A stretch of DNA of 64,000 nucleotides, from contig CM036755.1 of assembly GCA_020796225.1 (NCBI GenBank), positions 18,482,317 through 18,546,316 of the forward strand, in the 5' to 3' direction. The DNA comes from Arion vulgaris. Lineage: Eukaryota > Mollusca > Gastropoda > Stylommatophora > Arionidae. This document shows, piece after piece, positions 37,246 to 60,354 of this stretch; positions within the stretch are counted from its first letter, which is position 1; every line of letters starts with the position of its first letter. The translations under genes were made by a program, and so were the position numbers. The notes under the pieces were generated by a model. It was not told the origin of the DNA and ran no database searches. It saw only the letters and a list, made by a program, of their open reading frames with translations.

Positions 37246-37358
37246 GATTATTAATTATGCCTGAGAAGTGTTGTGTGCCTGAATGTAGGTCGAACTACAA
37301 GGATTATTAATTATGCCTGAGAAGTGTTGTGTGCCTGAATGTAGGTCCAACTACAAGG
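37246..37358. repeat. 56-bp tandem duplication spanning the THAP start codon
   Basis: aggattattaattatgcctg occurs twice, 56 bases apart (ATGs at 37257 and 37313). Translation from the first ATG stops after 17 codons (...NYKDY, TAA); the second opens the THAP frame. Confidence 0.9.
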
Positions 37359-37708
37359 GTGAAATTTATACGACAGTGTTTCAATTTCCCTCGCTAACAC
37401 GCAACATTGTGCTTCGAGAAAAATGGATTCGATGTATTCCACGTAAAGACTGGGTTCCAACCAAGCACAGTGTTGTTTGTATAAAACATTTTCAGGATGA
37501 GGAAGTAATTACTGTCGAGACATTTAGAGATTCTGCTGGCACAGAACACACTGTTCAACGTCGCCCAGTTTTAAAACAGGATGCATATCCTACTATTTTT
37601 CCAGGCTTGCCTTCATATTTGTCAACAGAATCCCAGTCTCTAATAAAGCGAAAGGACCCAAATCAACGAGCTGTTGAAGTTAAAAAAGACATGATAACGC
37701 TGTTTTAG
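37313..37708 (+). pseudogene. THAP domain of P-type transposase
   Basis: 131-residue ORF. The C2CH zinc module is complete: C6-x3-C10, then C56-x2-H59. It also has the conserved W38, the FQFP block (23-26) and an AYPTIF box (91-96), all defining features of THAP DNA-binding domains. The domain would bind the transposon ends. The frame breaks at about 37700 (a run of T), where another frame continues AVLEWLETDFVSDFKALQ. Alternative: a host THAP gene. The transposase homology that follows makes a transposon far more likely. Confidence 0.82.
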
Positions 37709-38011
37709 AATGGCTGGAGACAGATTTTGTAAGCGATTTTAAGGCCTTACAGAACAGCTACGAAAATAAATTACAGCAACTGCTTAAAGGACCGTGGCAT
37801 CACACATGCTTGAACAATGAATATGTTCTGTTCTACACATTAAATGTAAAGCCCTACGAGCACCTGCCATAGAGCTCAGTATCAAAATTGCTCAAGACAT
37901 GTCTTTCATTGTTTATATTAAGGAGGATTCAGTTGATACAAAATCATTCAATTGGCTTTTCAATAATGGAAAAATAGAGAGATGGTCCCAATTAGAAAAT
38001 TTGCTTAGTCA

Positions 38012-38860
38012 TTGTTTAGGCACAGATATAGAAAAAATGTAACTGTTGATGACTACCTCACAAAAGCTCATGAGGATTTGCTAAAGGCGATGAATTTACT
38101 GTCTAATTTAAACTCAGAGAGTATTGTTAAAGAAGAAAATCTGCAGTTTCTGGATGAACAGCTGTTGTTGATGAGAACTAATGACAGAAGGAAGCGTTAT
38201 AGTAGCAGAACTCAATGTTTGGCATTTATGGCTTACATCAAGTCTCCTGTCTGCTATCGGTTTTTGCGAAAATCAAAATTATTATGCCTTCCGCATCCAT
38301 CTACACTTAAAAACTTGATTCCATCCATGTCGAGACCATCTGGCTTTGATATGAGTAAATACTTACAGGTAAAAAGTAACATTTTATCTGAAAGAATAGT
38401 TGCTGTTCAAATGGATGAGATATATGTTAAATCTGCTCTGAACTACACAGGAGGACAATTAATAGGGACGGCCTCTAATGCAAAAGAAAGTGCTACAACT
38501 GTACAAGCATTCATGATATCATCTATATTTGGCAGCTACACTGAGGTAGTAGGACTAATCCCCATGAAGAAGATGACAGCAGGTGATCTGTGGACCAATT
38601 TGCTTCAGACTATACAGTGTGTGCAGTCATCTGGATTCACTGTACTAGCTGTCATTGCAGATAATAGTGCAGTTAACAGAAAGGTTTACAAGGAACTGTG
38701 TGCACCTAACAAATACAGCTTTGACAATCCTCAGCAAGATGGGAAACCCATATTCCTAATTCATGACTGTTCATTTGTTGAAATGTATCTGGCACAACTG
38801 GCTAAATTTAAAGGATGCAGATCAGACATTTGCCTGCCCTTCATACCCTGTAAACTCTGA
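38012..38860 (+). pseudogene. P-type transposase, RNase H-like catalytic part (frame 1)
   Basis: 282 residues. Begins in the coiled linker (KAHEDLLKAMNLLSNLNSES), then SPVCYRFLRKSKLLCLPHPS (typical P family LP..STL), VAVQMDEIYVKSAL with the first catalytic Asp, and VLAVIADNSAVNRKVY with the second. At about 38770 the frame shifts: VHLLKCIWHNWLN continues in the next ORF. Upstream, 37709-38011 holds linker sequence in two other frames (for example IAQDMSFIVYIKEDSVDTK). Confidence 0.8.
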
Positions 38861-39620
38861 TAATCCAGTTTTGAAAGCTACACTGTCTAGTCTGAAAACT
38901 GTGTATTTTCAGGATATACACAAAATTGTTAAACTGGCACCAAGTCTAACGTACAAAGCACTCTTCCCATCCAATCTTGATAGGCAGAAGGTACTACTGG
39001 CCTTAGATGTGTTTAATGATTATAATGTAGCAGCGCTGAGGCTAGCCGGTGAGAATGACAGTGCCAGTTTCATCAGTATAATCATTCAGTGGTGGAACAT
39101 TGTCAATGTGAAGAGTAAGTTTGACGGCGTGAGAACTCGCAACCCTTTCTCACAGCCTGTCACTAATAAAGATCAGGTTAATTTGATACACCTAATGCAG
39201 TTTTCTAAGTGGCTGGAGGCATGGCAACATCTTGATGGTCAGAGCGGTAAACTTACTACCGAGACCTTCAATGCACTGACTCGTACCATGAATGCAGTGA
39301 TCCAGTTGTCTGAGTATGCCCTCAGCACTTTAGGCATTGAATATATTCTACTGGGAAAATTGCAGACCGATAACATTGCAGCAAGGTTTGGTGAGTACAG
39401 GCAACTGTCAGGAGCGAACTATCTTGTTTCAGTACAACAGATACTGGAATCAGAGAAGAAGTTGAACATTTTTTCTGTACTAAGCTTGTGTTCATCAAGC
39501 CGTGGCGATGTTGCTATTTCTGACCTGTCAACAGTATTTAACATGGCTGATATTGACACGGAGGAAATATTGTACCTCGAGTACACCACATGTGTTCAAC
39601 CATTCATGGTTCCTGATTAA
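38763..39620 (+). pseudogene. P-type transposase, C-terminal part (frame 2)
   Basis: 285 residues. Starts with VHLLKCIWHNWLNLKDA, the P-family HLLK.(I/V)..NWL motif, and includes the insertion domain and DNIAARFGEYRQLSGANYLV. After a stop at 39618-39620 another frame continues ETSEILVPDGTMNVLVYISG up to the RTE insertion. Confidence 0.8.
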
Positions 39621-39702
39621 TGTGGAAACAAGTGAAATTCTTGTTCCAGATGGAACAATGAATGTGCTGGTGTACATAAGCGGATTTATTGCCTTCAGTG
39701 TA

Positions 39703-40838
39703 ACACCTGGTTCTCCATTACATCAGGTGTTAGACAAGGTTGTGTCCTCTCACCACTACTCTTTATTGCATATATGGATAAAATAACTCAAGAGTAAAAT
39801 TCAGATAATGATGAAATAAATGAACTGTTGTTTGCAGATGATCAGTGCCTGATACATCAAAATGAACAAGATCTACAACATCATATTGACACCTTGAACA
39901 AAAATTGTGTAAAACATGACATGAAAATCAACAACACTAAAACAGAAAAAATGAATATGGGAAGAAAACATAATAATCTAGACATCCATGTCAATGGCAC
40001 TAAAATAAACCAAGTGAAAGAATTCAAATACTTAGGAAGCATATTCACAGAAGACGGAAGACTAGATAGAGAGATAGAGGCTAGAGTACAAAAAGCAAAT
40101 GCTGTAACCTACCAGCTAGCCCCATTGTTAAGGCACCCAAAAATTTCACAGGCAGCTAAGCAACAGATGATCAACAGCATTTTTATACCTACTTTGTGTT
40201 ACCAGAGCCAAACATGGACATTGAGCAAAGTGCAGTCACAAAAATAACTACATGTGAAATGCGTTGCTTGCGAAAAGTTACCAATAACACAAGAAAAGAC
40301 AGAATCACCAACATAAGAAAGAAAGTTGGCACAAAACCTTGCTTGAATTACATAGATAAACAAAGAATGAAGTGGTTTGGCCACTTAATAAGAATGCATC
40401 CAAACTCCACAGTATACAGAGTCTTCTACAACAGAACATCGCCCGTGTGCCCAGCGTGTTCGTAGCGCGTTGGACTGTGGGTGACTAGCCCTCTGTGTGT
40501 ACGGGTTCAATTCCGTGGGCAGGCAGAAAAAGCCACAGATTCCCCAGATTCACGGTGTTCGTGGCACCGAACCGAAGGGTTACGATGTCCATGGCACCGA
40601 GCAAGAGCTGAAAAGCTCAAGTGCTTCTGGATCGAAAAAAAAAACAAAAAAACAACAGAACATCGGAAAGAAGGCAAGAGGAAGACCACGGAAAAGATGG
40701 TTAGATGGCGTAGCAGAATCATGTGAAAGAGCAAAGATAACAATCACACAAGCCACCAGAACAGCGCAAGACAAAAACAGAAAACCACGACACTGGGCAA
40801 CAACCCAGTAGCAGTGTGACGACAAAAGAAGAAGAAGA
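39703..40838 (+). mobile_element. RTE-type retrotransposon, 5'-truncated, inside the P element
   Basis: Reverse transcriptase motifs: GVRQGCVLSPLLF (about 39725), LFADDQ (39828-39845), then VKEFKYLGSIFTEDGRLD and PTLCYQSQTWTL. The C-terminus has MKWFGHLIRMHPNS and, after the SINE, KKARGRPRKRWLDGVAES. It ends in the 3' UTR gaagaagaag. AGTGTA occurs at both borders (39697-39702 and 40839-40844), a possible target duplication. This is the longest RTE copy in the window but is frameshifted. Confidence 0.85.
40441..40651 (+). mobile_element. tRNA-derived SINE family I with 13-bp target duplication
   Basis: tRNA-like head (gtagcgcgttggactgtggg), B box GGTTCAATTCC at 40504, body ttacgatgtccatggcaccg and an A-rich tail. 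The flanks both read ACAACAGAACATC (40428-40440 and 40652-40664). The insertion splits the RTE coding region. The second copy is at 53616-53818. Confidence 0.87.
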
Positions 40839-40844
40839 AGTGTA

Positions 40845-41247
40845 TCAAAAAAACTAAAGTGCTCTACCTGCTGTAAGTTTCTGCAGCAGGACAAGTATTT
40901 AACTGTAGACATTGAGCCAGACCTCTCCGTTGTTTTATGGATAAAGTACACTCGGCTACTTGACCGAGGTGGCTTAAAATACCCAACACATTCTTTAACA
41001 GTTTGATGTCTTATGGCTTACCTTGTTGTTCAATCACTAATCTCTTCAGTTTATGAACAACAGTTTTAAATTCCCCTAACCACAAGGAAATTGTGATGGA
41101 CACTGCGACAGCTAATTTTATTCATTACTTCAAGGAAGACAAAACTGTTTGTGTAGCTTGTGGTTGTTCAATAACAGATGTTTTGGTGAGGGACATTCCA
41201 ACACTGGCAAATATTTTCTTAAACAACTACAGGAAAACAAAAAAATG
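40845..41247 (+). pseudogene. P-type transposase C-terminal tail after the RTE insertion
   Basis: One frame reads KCSTCCKFLQQDKYL, then LLDRGGLKYPTHSLT, a motif that follows the insertion domain in P-family transposases. A later frame (41095-41247) reads DTATANFIHYFKEDKTVCVA. Several stops. Confidence 0.65.
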
Positions 41248-41675
41248 ACATAGAGAAATCCGAACAAGCTAGCACGTCAAATAAAAGAAAGCTTGGGAAA
41301 TTTAAATAGCTAAAAATTAATCCGGAAGAATAAAAATGGTTTACAGTGTATATAATAATACCCAATGTGTACATAACAATTATTTGTGATGTAACAACTT
41401 AGACATCTATATTATGCCTTTTGAGAGCGTACACCGAGTTAGTGTGTAAACAGTGCTGTATATAAAGAAATAGACAAGTGTCTGGTTCATTTACCACAGA
41501 CAGTGAACTACACTCAAATCATATAAATTAAGATTCTTCTGGTGAAATGTGTTGAGGGTTCATTCGTTTACAAAAGGTAGGTGTGTTTTAATTTTGTTTC
41601 AAATGCCTTAGTTTTAAAAATTTCATTAATAAGTTGCAATCTTTTTATATACCTTCAATAACAATCGATTGTATG

Positions 41676-41703
41676 TAGTAATAATAATAATAATAATAAT
41701 AAT
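41676..41703. repeat. (TAA)n microsatellite
   Basis: taataataataataataa. Confidence 0.9.
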
Positions 41704-41929
41704 TCCTCTCGTACAGTTATAGGTTATATAGGGCCTGCAATTTATCGATTGTATGTACAAGGAGTAAAATATAAACAATGTAAAATACGCTCATCTTTAG
41801 CCTCCTATCTTAGTTTAGCTCAATATTCATAATCGTGATAGTCGGCCGGTAGTTGTGACGTCATGAGGCAATATTTAGGTCAGTAAATTGGCCTGTCAAT
41901 TTAAGTAGGTTATGCATAGGCAGACCTTT

Positions 41930-42030
41930 CCTGGAACCTGCAAGGGAAGAAAAAAGAGGAGAGTCTAGAATTACATGGAGAAAAGATTTGGAGGCAGAGA
42001 TTAACAATATACAGAAGAGCTGCAAGAGAT
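41930..42030 (+). mobile_element. RTE-type tail fragment
   Basis: tttcctggaacctgcaaggg and acatggagaaaagatttgga, very close to 1665-1765. Confidence 0.55.
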
Positions 42031-42034
42031 ATTG

Positions 42035-42468
42035 ATTGATTGATATGCCATCATCATCATCATTGCACTTCTGTGAGTAACGATGTGTGCTCTGATCTCT
42101 TTCTTACACATCTCAGCTGCAGTACATGAACCATAGCACCGGCGAGGGTCCCCGATGTAATTTTTGAAGATGGTAAAGATATTTTTTAGGAATTTTATTC
42201 TGAATCTTTTTTCTAATGAATTTTGTCTGTGCGGCGAGTCTTCCAGCCTGCTCTTATTGATTTTGAACTGCCAATGATTCTTTTAAGTGCTCAAATTAAA
42301 CACGGAACCTACGTTTTATCGTCGTCTCCGATAGTGCTAGGAACACGATCTCACTTATACTGAGCTCAAAGATCTCTGGGAAAATATCCCGATGGCTCCC
42401 CAAGGGATCGAACCGGTTACCTTTGGCACGAGAGTAGCACCTAACCTCTGCGCTACAGAGACCCCACA
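42035..42468 (-). mobile_element. tRNA-derived SINE family D, full length
   Basis: Minus strand: head GGGGTCTCTGTAGCGCAGAG, B box GGTTCGATCCC, a long body, tail (CAAT)n at 42030-42045. About 430 bases. Confidence 0.78.
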
Positions 42469-42631
42469 TATAGATACAGATATTTAGACAGCATGAATTG
42501 GTTCGTGGGGGTATGTGCCTAACCGGCCTTACAAGTCATAAGAGAGAAGAGAACAATGGCGGTAAATAATCACGCATGGAAAATAGAACAAACAACATGC
42601 AGACTAAATTGGGGATAGTTATTTGGGGGGT

Positions 42632-42663
42632 CTCTGTGGTCTAGAGACTAGGTGCTCGCTGCA
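42632..42663 (+). repeat. SINE family D head fragment
   Basis: ggggggtctctgtggtctag then actaggtgctcg. Confidence 0.45.
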
Positions 42664-42774
42664 GGTGATGTGACCTAGAAGGTGATGTGACCAGAATGAT
42701 TATGGAAATTATGACAGTGACCAAGACAATGGCCTGATCAGGGGCGTAGAAAACCAACCATGTCTGCATTCTTC

Positions 42775-42987
42775 TTCTCTCTCGCCCTAGGAGGCATACA
42801 TCCGCAACCAAGACCTTCCAAGCCCTCCTATCCAAGGCCATATTTTCGAGATCTCTCCCCAATTTTTTTGCATTCCGACTTCAACTCCCATCTCCATGTG
42901 TTCTTGGATCTTCCCTTACCTCTATTACCCTGAGGATTCCATCGGAGGGCCTGTTTCATGATGCTGTCAGGGGGTCTCCTCAGTGTG
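42775..42987 (-). mobile_element. RTE-type fragment, left part, split by a Penelope-like element
   Basis: Minus-strand RTE tail; the other half continues at 45199. Matches 28700-29000 and 53830-54060. Confidence 0.7.
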
Positions 42988-42998
42988 TCTTATACATT

Positions 42999-45186
42999 GG
43001 TAAACACGTAAAAACAAAGTACTACAGTTTTACAAAATACATAAACAGTGACGATAAACAGCAACGTTTCGACCAAAAGGCCTTTATCAAGCAAACAATA
43101 CAACAAGAATGACGAATTTCGAGGAACACTACAAATGGACGATTACATGTGGAAACATAAACCTATCTGATGAAAATCTGGGAATAAAAACGAACAACGA
43201 AATGAGTGCACCACAAAAACCGAAAGTGGAAAAGGAGAGGAATAATAAACAATATAGTGGATAAATGACACATATATGGAGCAAACACACATATAGATAA
43301 CAAGGCACGAGATAAGACAGTACTAAGAAGCATAGGAATGTAATGCGTTGAGTCCAAGAGGTCGCAAAGTGCCATAGAATGAAATAAAACGGTTCTCCAG
43401 GGCGAATCGACTGCGATCATCGGAGGAACATGATCGGATGGCTGTGACCTGGACATCGTCAACTCCTGAATGGCCAGTATCATTGAAATGAGTGGCCACA
43501 GGAGTCACAGAGCATTGGCGAATATCGCGTAAGTGTTGGGCGAATCGGTCACTGAGCCTCTTACCGGTTTCACCAATATAGGCCTTATGGCATCGTTTGC
43601 AGGTGATAGCATAGATGATAGTTCTTCGAACAGATTAGTGGGGTCGTCATGGGTACTAAAATGGGACCAGCTATGCTTGTCTATTCATGGGTCATCTTGA
43701 ACACTTAGTATGGAACACCTATGATGGCCTTCTTCCGTCCGTGTATCATAGATACATTGATGATTGTATTGGAGTTACCGATATGTCTGAAGCCGATTTG
43801 TCACGCTTCATTACCTTCATCAATGCCTTCAATCCTGCTATTCGGTTCACCTCTCACATCTCTACCTCCTGTGTCAATTTTCTTGACATCACTATCACCA
43901 TCAGCCTATCCACTATCACTACATCAGTATACTACAAGCCTACTGATACACATAGCTTTCTTCTGTATACCTCTTCCCATCCCCAGGCTTGTCGTGACTC
44001 TTTACCTTTCTCTCAACTCTTACGCCTTCGTCGCCTCTGCAGCGAGGACGACGATTTTCTTGATAGAGCTCATGAGATGCTTGATTTCTTCCGCCAGCGC
44101 CTATACCCGGAGAATGTGCTTACATCTGCCATGCATTGGGTTCAACTAATTGCTCGCCAGGAGGCCCTCTCTCACATACTTAGAACCCCCAATTCTGACA
44201 GGGTTAAACTTATCTTAACTTTCCACCCTCATAGTTTCCTGGTGAAAAAGGTCTTATTCCATCATCTCCCTATTCTTCAGTCTGATCCTGAGACACGTTC
44301 AGTCTTCCAACACTATCCTTTGGTGGCGTACAGACAGGACAGAAGCCTCAAGGATTTGTTGGTACACAGTCGCCTCAAGCCTAACATCCAGAGTCACTTT
44401 GGCACCATCCAATGTGGCCGTCGGCGCTGTAATACATGTGCATATGTAATACAGACCCGTACTGTCTCTTTTCCAAAAGCTACCTATACCATTCAAGACA
44501 GTTTCACGTGTGAGTCCCGCAATATCATCTATGCTATCACCTGCAAACGATGCCATAAGGCCTATATTGGTGAAACCGGTAAGAGGCTCAGTGACCGATT
44601 CGCCCAACACTTACGCGATATTCGCCAATGCTCTGTGACTCCTGTGGCCACTCATTTCAATGATACTGGCCATTCAGGAGTTGACGATGTCCAGGTCACA
44701 GCCATCCGATCATGTTCCTCCAATGATCGCAGTCGATTCGCCCTGGAGAACCGTTTTATTTCATTCTATGGCACTTTGCGACCTCTTGGACTCAACGCAT
44801 TACATTCCTATGCTTCTTAGTACTGTCTTATCTCGTGTCTTGTTATCTATATGTGTGTTTGCTCCATATATGTGTCATTTATTCACTATATTGTTTATTG
44901 TTCCTCTCCTTTTCCACTTTCTGTTTTTGTGTTGCACTCATTTCGTTGTTCGTTTTATTCCCAGATTTTCATCAGATAGGTTTATGTTTCCACATGTAAT
45001 CGTCCATTTGTAGTGTTCCTCGAAATTCGTCATTCTTGTTGTATTGTTTGCTTGATAAAGGCCTTTTGGTCGAAACGTTGCTGTTTATCGTCACTGTTTA
45101 TGTATTTTGTAAAACTGTAGTACTTTGTTTTTACGTGTTTACCTATTTTTCCAAGTTTTACTGCAGTCTCCACCCTTTTTCGATAA
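42999..45186 (+). mobile_element. Penelope-like element with inverted terminal arm
   Basis: Left arm 42999-43620 is an inverted copy of the 3' end 44523-45143. Between them lies a 5'-truncated reverse transcriptase-endonuclease ORF. The target duplication TCTTATACATTG is at 42988-42999 and 45187-45198. Such inverted or tandem partial copies are known for Penelope-like elements. Inserted into a minus-strand RTE copy. Confidence 0.88.
43630..44820 (+). pseudogene. Penelope-like RT (C-terminal part) plus GIY-YIG endonuclease
   Basis: The main ORF (43687-44820) has 377 residues. RT motif YIDD lies at residues 23-26, with FLDITI after it as in Penelope-like RTs. The GIY-YIG domain is at about 279-340 (IIYAITCKRCHKAYIGETGK, then RFAQHLRDI). 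The preceding RT block (MGTKMGP) lies one frame off at about 43648-43680, so one base is missing near 43670. The N-terminal RT half is absent. Otherwise the ORF is well kept, suggesting a fairly recent insertion. Confidence 0.87.
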
Positions 45187-45198
45187 TCTTATACATTG

Positions 45199-45465
45199 CC
45201 ACCTTATGCCCCTTATCTCTTGTTCCACTTGGCGTCCTCCTGCTCTGTCCTACAGTTCCCTGTTTGTGGTCCTGTCATACCATATAGGTGGAGTATTCTG
45301 CGCAGGTGTCTATTAATGAATGTCTGCAACTTTGTGGTGTTCCTGTTAGTTGTTCTTCATGTCTCCGCTCCATATAGAAAAACATCCTTGACATTCAAGT
45401 TAAATATCATTATGTTAGTTTTATCCATGATCATTCTTGAGCTCCATATGTTCTTCAGAATAGTA
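45199..45465 (-). mobile_element. RTE-type fragment, right part of the split copy
   Basis: Continues 42775-42987 on the minus strand (ccaccttatgccccttatct onward). Confidence 0.7.
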
Positions 45466-45559
45466 AATGCCCTCATTCTAAGTGATTTAAGTAGCACAAT
45501 CTACGAGTGTGTTGTGTGCATAAAAAGTGGCTGGAGCCAGTTTGAGTTCGTGACTGCAT

Positions 45560-45890
45560 AATCACCTTCATTTTCGCACCCGGGCATGCGGAAGTCGGAA
45601 GGAATGAACGAAGAGACTTGCGGGCACTGATATAGTTGCAGAGAGAAGACCAGAGCTGATATCCTGAACGGCATTTGGGAGACAGATCTAGGTAGTGACT
45701 TGGATTCTTCGTCCATATCCCGAACTTGGAATCAAACGTAGTGTTGCTAGACTATACGGGGGATTAGATGTTTCATGAACCAAACGGCACTGGAACTGTC
45801 AGCACCGCATATATATACCGATGGTGAGATGTGAACACTTTGGACATGTCCCCATGCGGTGCTCTGATAACTAAATATATACAAAGCTGC
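45560..45890 (+). mobile_element. RNase H-type retrotransposon fragment
   Basis: In shifting frames: APGHAEVGRNER, DILNGIWETDLGSDLDS, MNQTALELSAPHIYTDGE and TLWTCPHAVL. A third RNase H subfamily. Confidence 0.6.
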
Positions 45891-46215
45891 AATAAGCGTT
45901 TTAGTGCAACACTGTCACAACGCTGGGTTGTCTCTAAATTTGGTACGATAATTGTGTCAAACATTTAAACGGAACAATGCTCTTTAACTTTCAGATGAAA
46001 GTAGATTAAGAAAGTGACTTGTAGAAACCCATTACAAATATAAATAAATGTATTGCCTAATTAAAATATCTTTAAACGGTAATTATATGTTGGTAACGGA
46101 TGAAGAGTGTAGTGATAAAGAAACAGAACAAACAATTCAAGAAGGTACTTCAGAGATTTTAGTTTGTTCTGTAAAATACTAAAAATGGAATCATAGTTTT
46201 ATAGAAAAGTCAACA

Positions 46216-58503
<12,288 letters not shown>

Positions 58504-58950
58504 CTTGGTCAGGGACTACAACTGTGTCTGCCAGGTAAGATTTCTATCTTGTTTCTCATCTCTCAATTTCTCTCGTCTTCCTTCTATCTGACCATCCTAG
58601 TCAAGGAAATAACCCATTGTTATTCCATGTGGTCTATTTGGGGAGGGGGAGTATAGCATTAAAGCTGTAGTTTTTAATTTGACCAAAGGCACAAAATGAA
58701 TATGATCAACATCATGCCGGCTGTCTTCTGACGGCCTCCCTCATTGCTTCATTGGAAACACTGAATTAGAAAACTAATATAAATGTTAGTAGTAAGGTGC
58801 AGTTCTATGCTACATTGGGAACATAAGGAATAAGGGCGTAGACTCATCCTAATACTTTCTTGTTGTTATTAGAGTTGAACACTTTTGGTGAGCAGAGATT
58901 GATCACCTATGAGAAACACCATGATTGATAGAGAGGGATCACCTCTATCA
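58504..58950. other. Downstream of NUDT21, no element recognised
   Basis: Presumed 3' UTR and flank. No AATAAA nearby that I can see. Confidence 0.35.
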
Positions 58951-58954
58951 GTCC

Positions 58955-59375
58955 CAACAAGAAAGTTGGGACAGAACCTTGCTTGAATTATGAGAAACAA
59001 AGAATGAAATGGTTCGGCCACTTAATAAGAATGCAACTGAACTCCACTGTATATAGAGTTTTCTACAACAGAACATCAACATAAGAAAGAAAGTTGGAAC
59101 AGAACCGTGCTTGAATTACATTGAGAAATAAAGAATGAAGTGATTCGACCACTTAATAAGAATGCAACCAAACTCCACAGTATGCATAGTCTACTACAAC
59201 AGATCACCAGGAAAGAAGGCAAGCGGAAGACCACAAAAAATATGGATAGACGGCATAGCAGAATCTTGTCAAAAGCAAAATCACCCAAGCCACCAGAACA
59301 GCACAAGACAAAAACAGAAAAAACCACAACATTGGGCAACAACCCGGTAGCAGTGTGACAACAAAAGAAGAAGAT
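58955..59375 (+). mobile_element. RTE-type 3' end, internally duplicated
   Basis: The segment aagaaagttgggacagaacc... occurs twice (58960 and 59090), then aggcaagcggaagaccacaa and gcaacaacccggtagcagtg with tail aagaagaag. Confidence 0.75.
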
Positions 59376-59415
59376 AATATATGGAAAGCACCCTGACTAA
59401 TAGACATTGATTCTA

Positions 59416-59673
59416 CAGGGTGTTCAAGATAAAAGCAGCCCCATTGACAAATCGAAAGTTGCCAGTTACACAATGAATTGTGTTTATTTACTATTTGAAC
59501 TGGTTCTGACTAGTTCGTCCAACGTCACATTTGTTCATCACCCCTTCCCGCACTACAATTACATACCGTCACACAACCTTGACCTATACTACGTCATAAC
59601 TGAACCTTCTCATTTTCATACATATATGCCAGATTAGCTCCATTCACAGGCTGCTTTTATCTTGAACACCCTG
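59416..59673. mobile_element. 258-bp MITE with 25-bp perfect inverted ends and TA duplication
   Basis: The left end CAGGGTGTTCAAGATAAAAG (59416 on) is mirrored exactly at 59649-59673. TA flanks both sides (59414-59415 and 59674-59675), as for Tc1/mariner-type transposons. No transposase inside. Confidence 0.88.
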
Positions 59674-59679
59674 TATAAA

Positions 59680-60060
59680 TACCATTTTTCTTAGATAAAA
59701 ACATACATATTATATCTTTGTCCTTTACTCTTGCAGATTTGTTAATATGAGGGTGTCTGTACGATGCACACGTATGCTTGGAGTATCATCATCCACTTCC
59801 TGGAACGCACCTATCAGTTGTACATAGAAAGCCATTACCATTTTCATCGTTGTTACATTTTCTCGAGACATCATCAGCGCCAGCATGTCCATGAGTAGAA
59901 ACCAGACAGCATGCAAGTTCCATTATCAAGTCTGTCAAGAAATTTCAAATCAATTCTCCACTCATCTTCTGCTGACGATGATACTTAGTTTAATATGGGT
60001 CAGATGTTTCACTACTTGATACAAATATTTTGTATGATCTGCAAGTGTTTTTTATGACTA
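59680..60060. other. No gene or repeat recognised
   Basis: The short minus-strand ORF at 59725-59916 has no recognisable motif. Confidence 0.35.
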
Positions 60061-60064
60061 GAAA

Positions 60065-60312
60065 TATTATGAAATCGAAATATTTGGTTCAAGCTTTCAA
60101 TCCACAAGTATTTGGTTTAATCTTTCAATCAATAAATATTTGGTTCAATTGTTAAATCAACAAATATTTGGTTAAGTATCCAGTCAACAAATATTTAGCT
60201 CAATATTACAATCAACAAATATTTGGTTCAAGCTTTCAATCAACAAATATTTGGTTCAATTCTTAAATCAACAGATATTTGGTTCAGTTGTTCAGTCAAC
60301 AAACATGTTTGC
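60065..60312. repeat. About 30-bp AT-rich minisatellite
   Basis: About eight units of tcaacaaatatttggttcaa with variable spacers. Confidence 0.82.
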
Positions 60313-60354
60313 TTAGATTGGTAGCTTTTCTAAATTTGAACTGAGTTTACACTG

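Larger units (their letters stand above)
37094..41889 (+). mobile_element. P-type (THAP) DNA transposon, broken, with nested insertions
   Basis: Carries a THAP domain and a P-element-family transposase split into several frames (see the next entries), with its coding sequence resuming at about 40845 after an inserted RTE. Candidate inverted ends: AATTTA..ACTGACC..ATATTA..GTGAC (37094-37129) against the complement of 41859-41889 (GTCATGAGGCAATATTTAGG, then TCAGTAAATT). They are imperfect, so the ends are tentative. Present state is inactive: multiple frame breaks plus an insertion. Confidence 0.7.

Noticed and set aside
37313..39620. Domesticated host THAP gene
   Set aside because: Several frame breaks, transposase homology throughout, an RTE insertion in the coding part and no introns or splice signals.
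40580..40951. Minus-strand ORF of 123 residues
   Set aside because: Shadow of the RTE coding strand and SINE I; no motif.
43687..44820. Host GIY-YIG nuclease gene
   Set aside because: The RT motif at its start, the inverted 3' arm and the target duplication show it is a Penelope-like retroelement.
59725..59916. Minus-strand ORF of 63 residues
   Set aside because: No conserved motif, no splice context and no second copy; not supportable.
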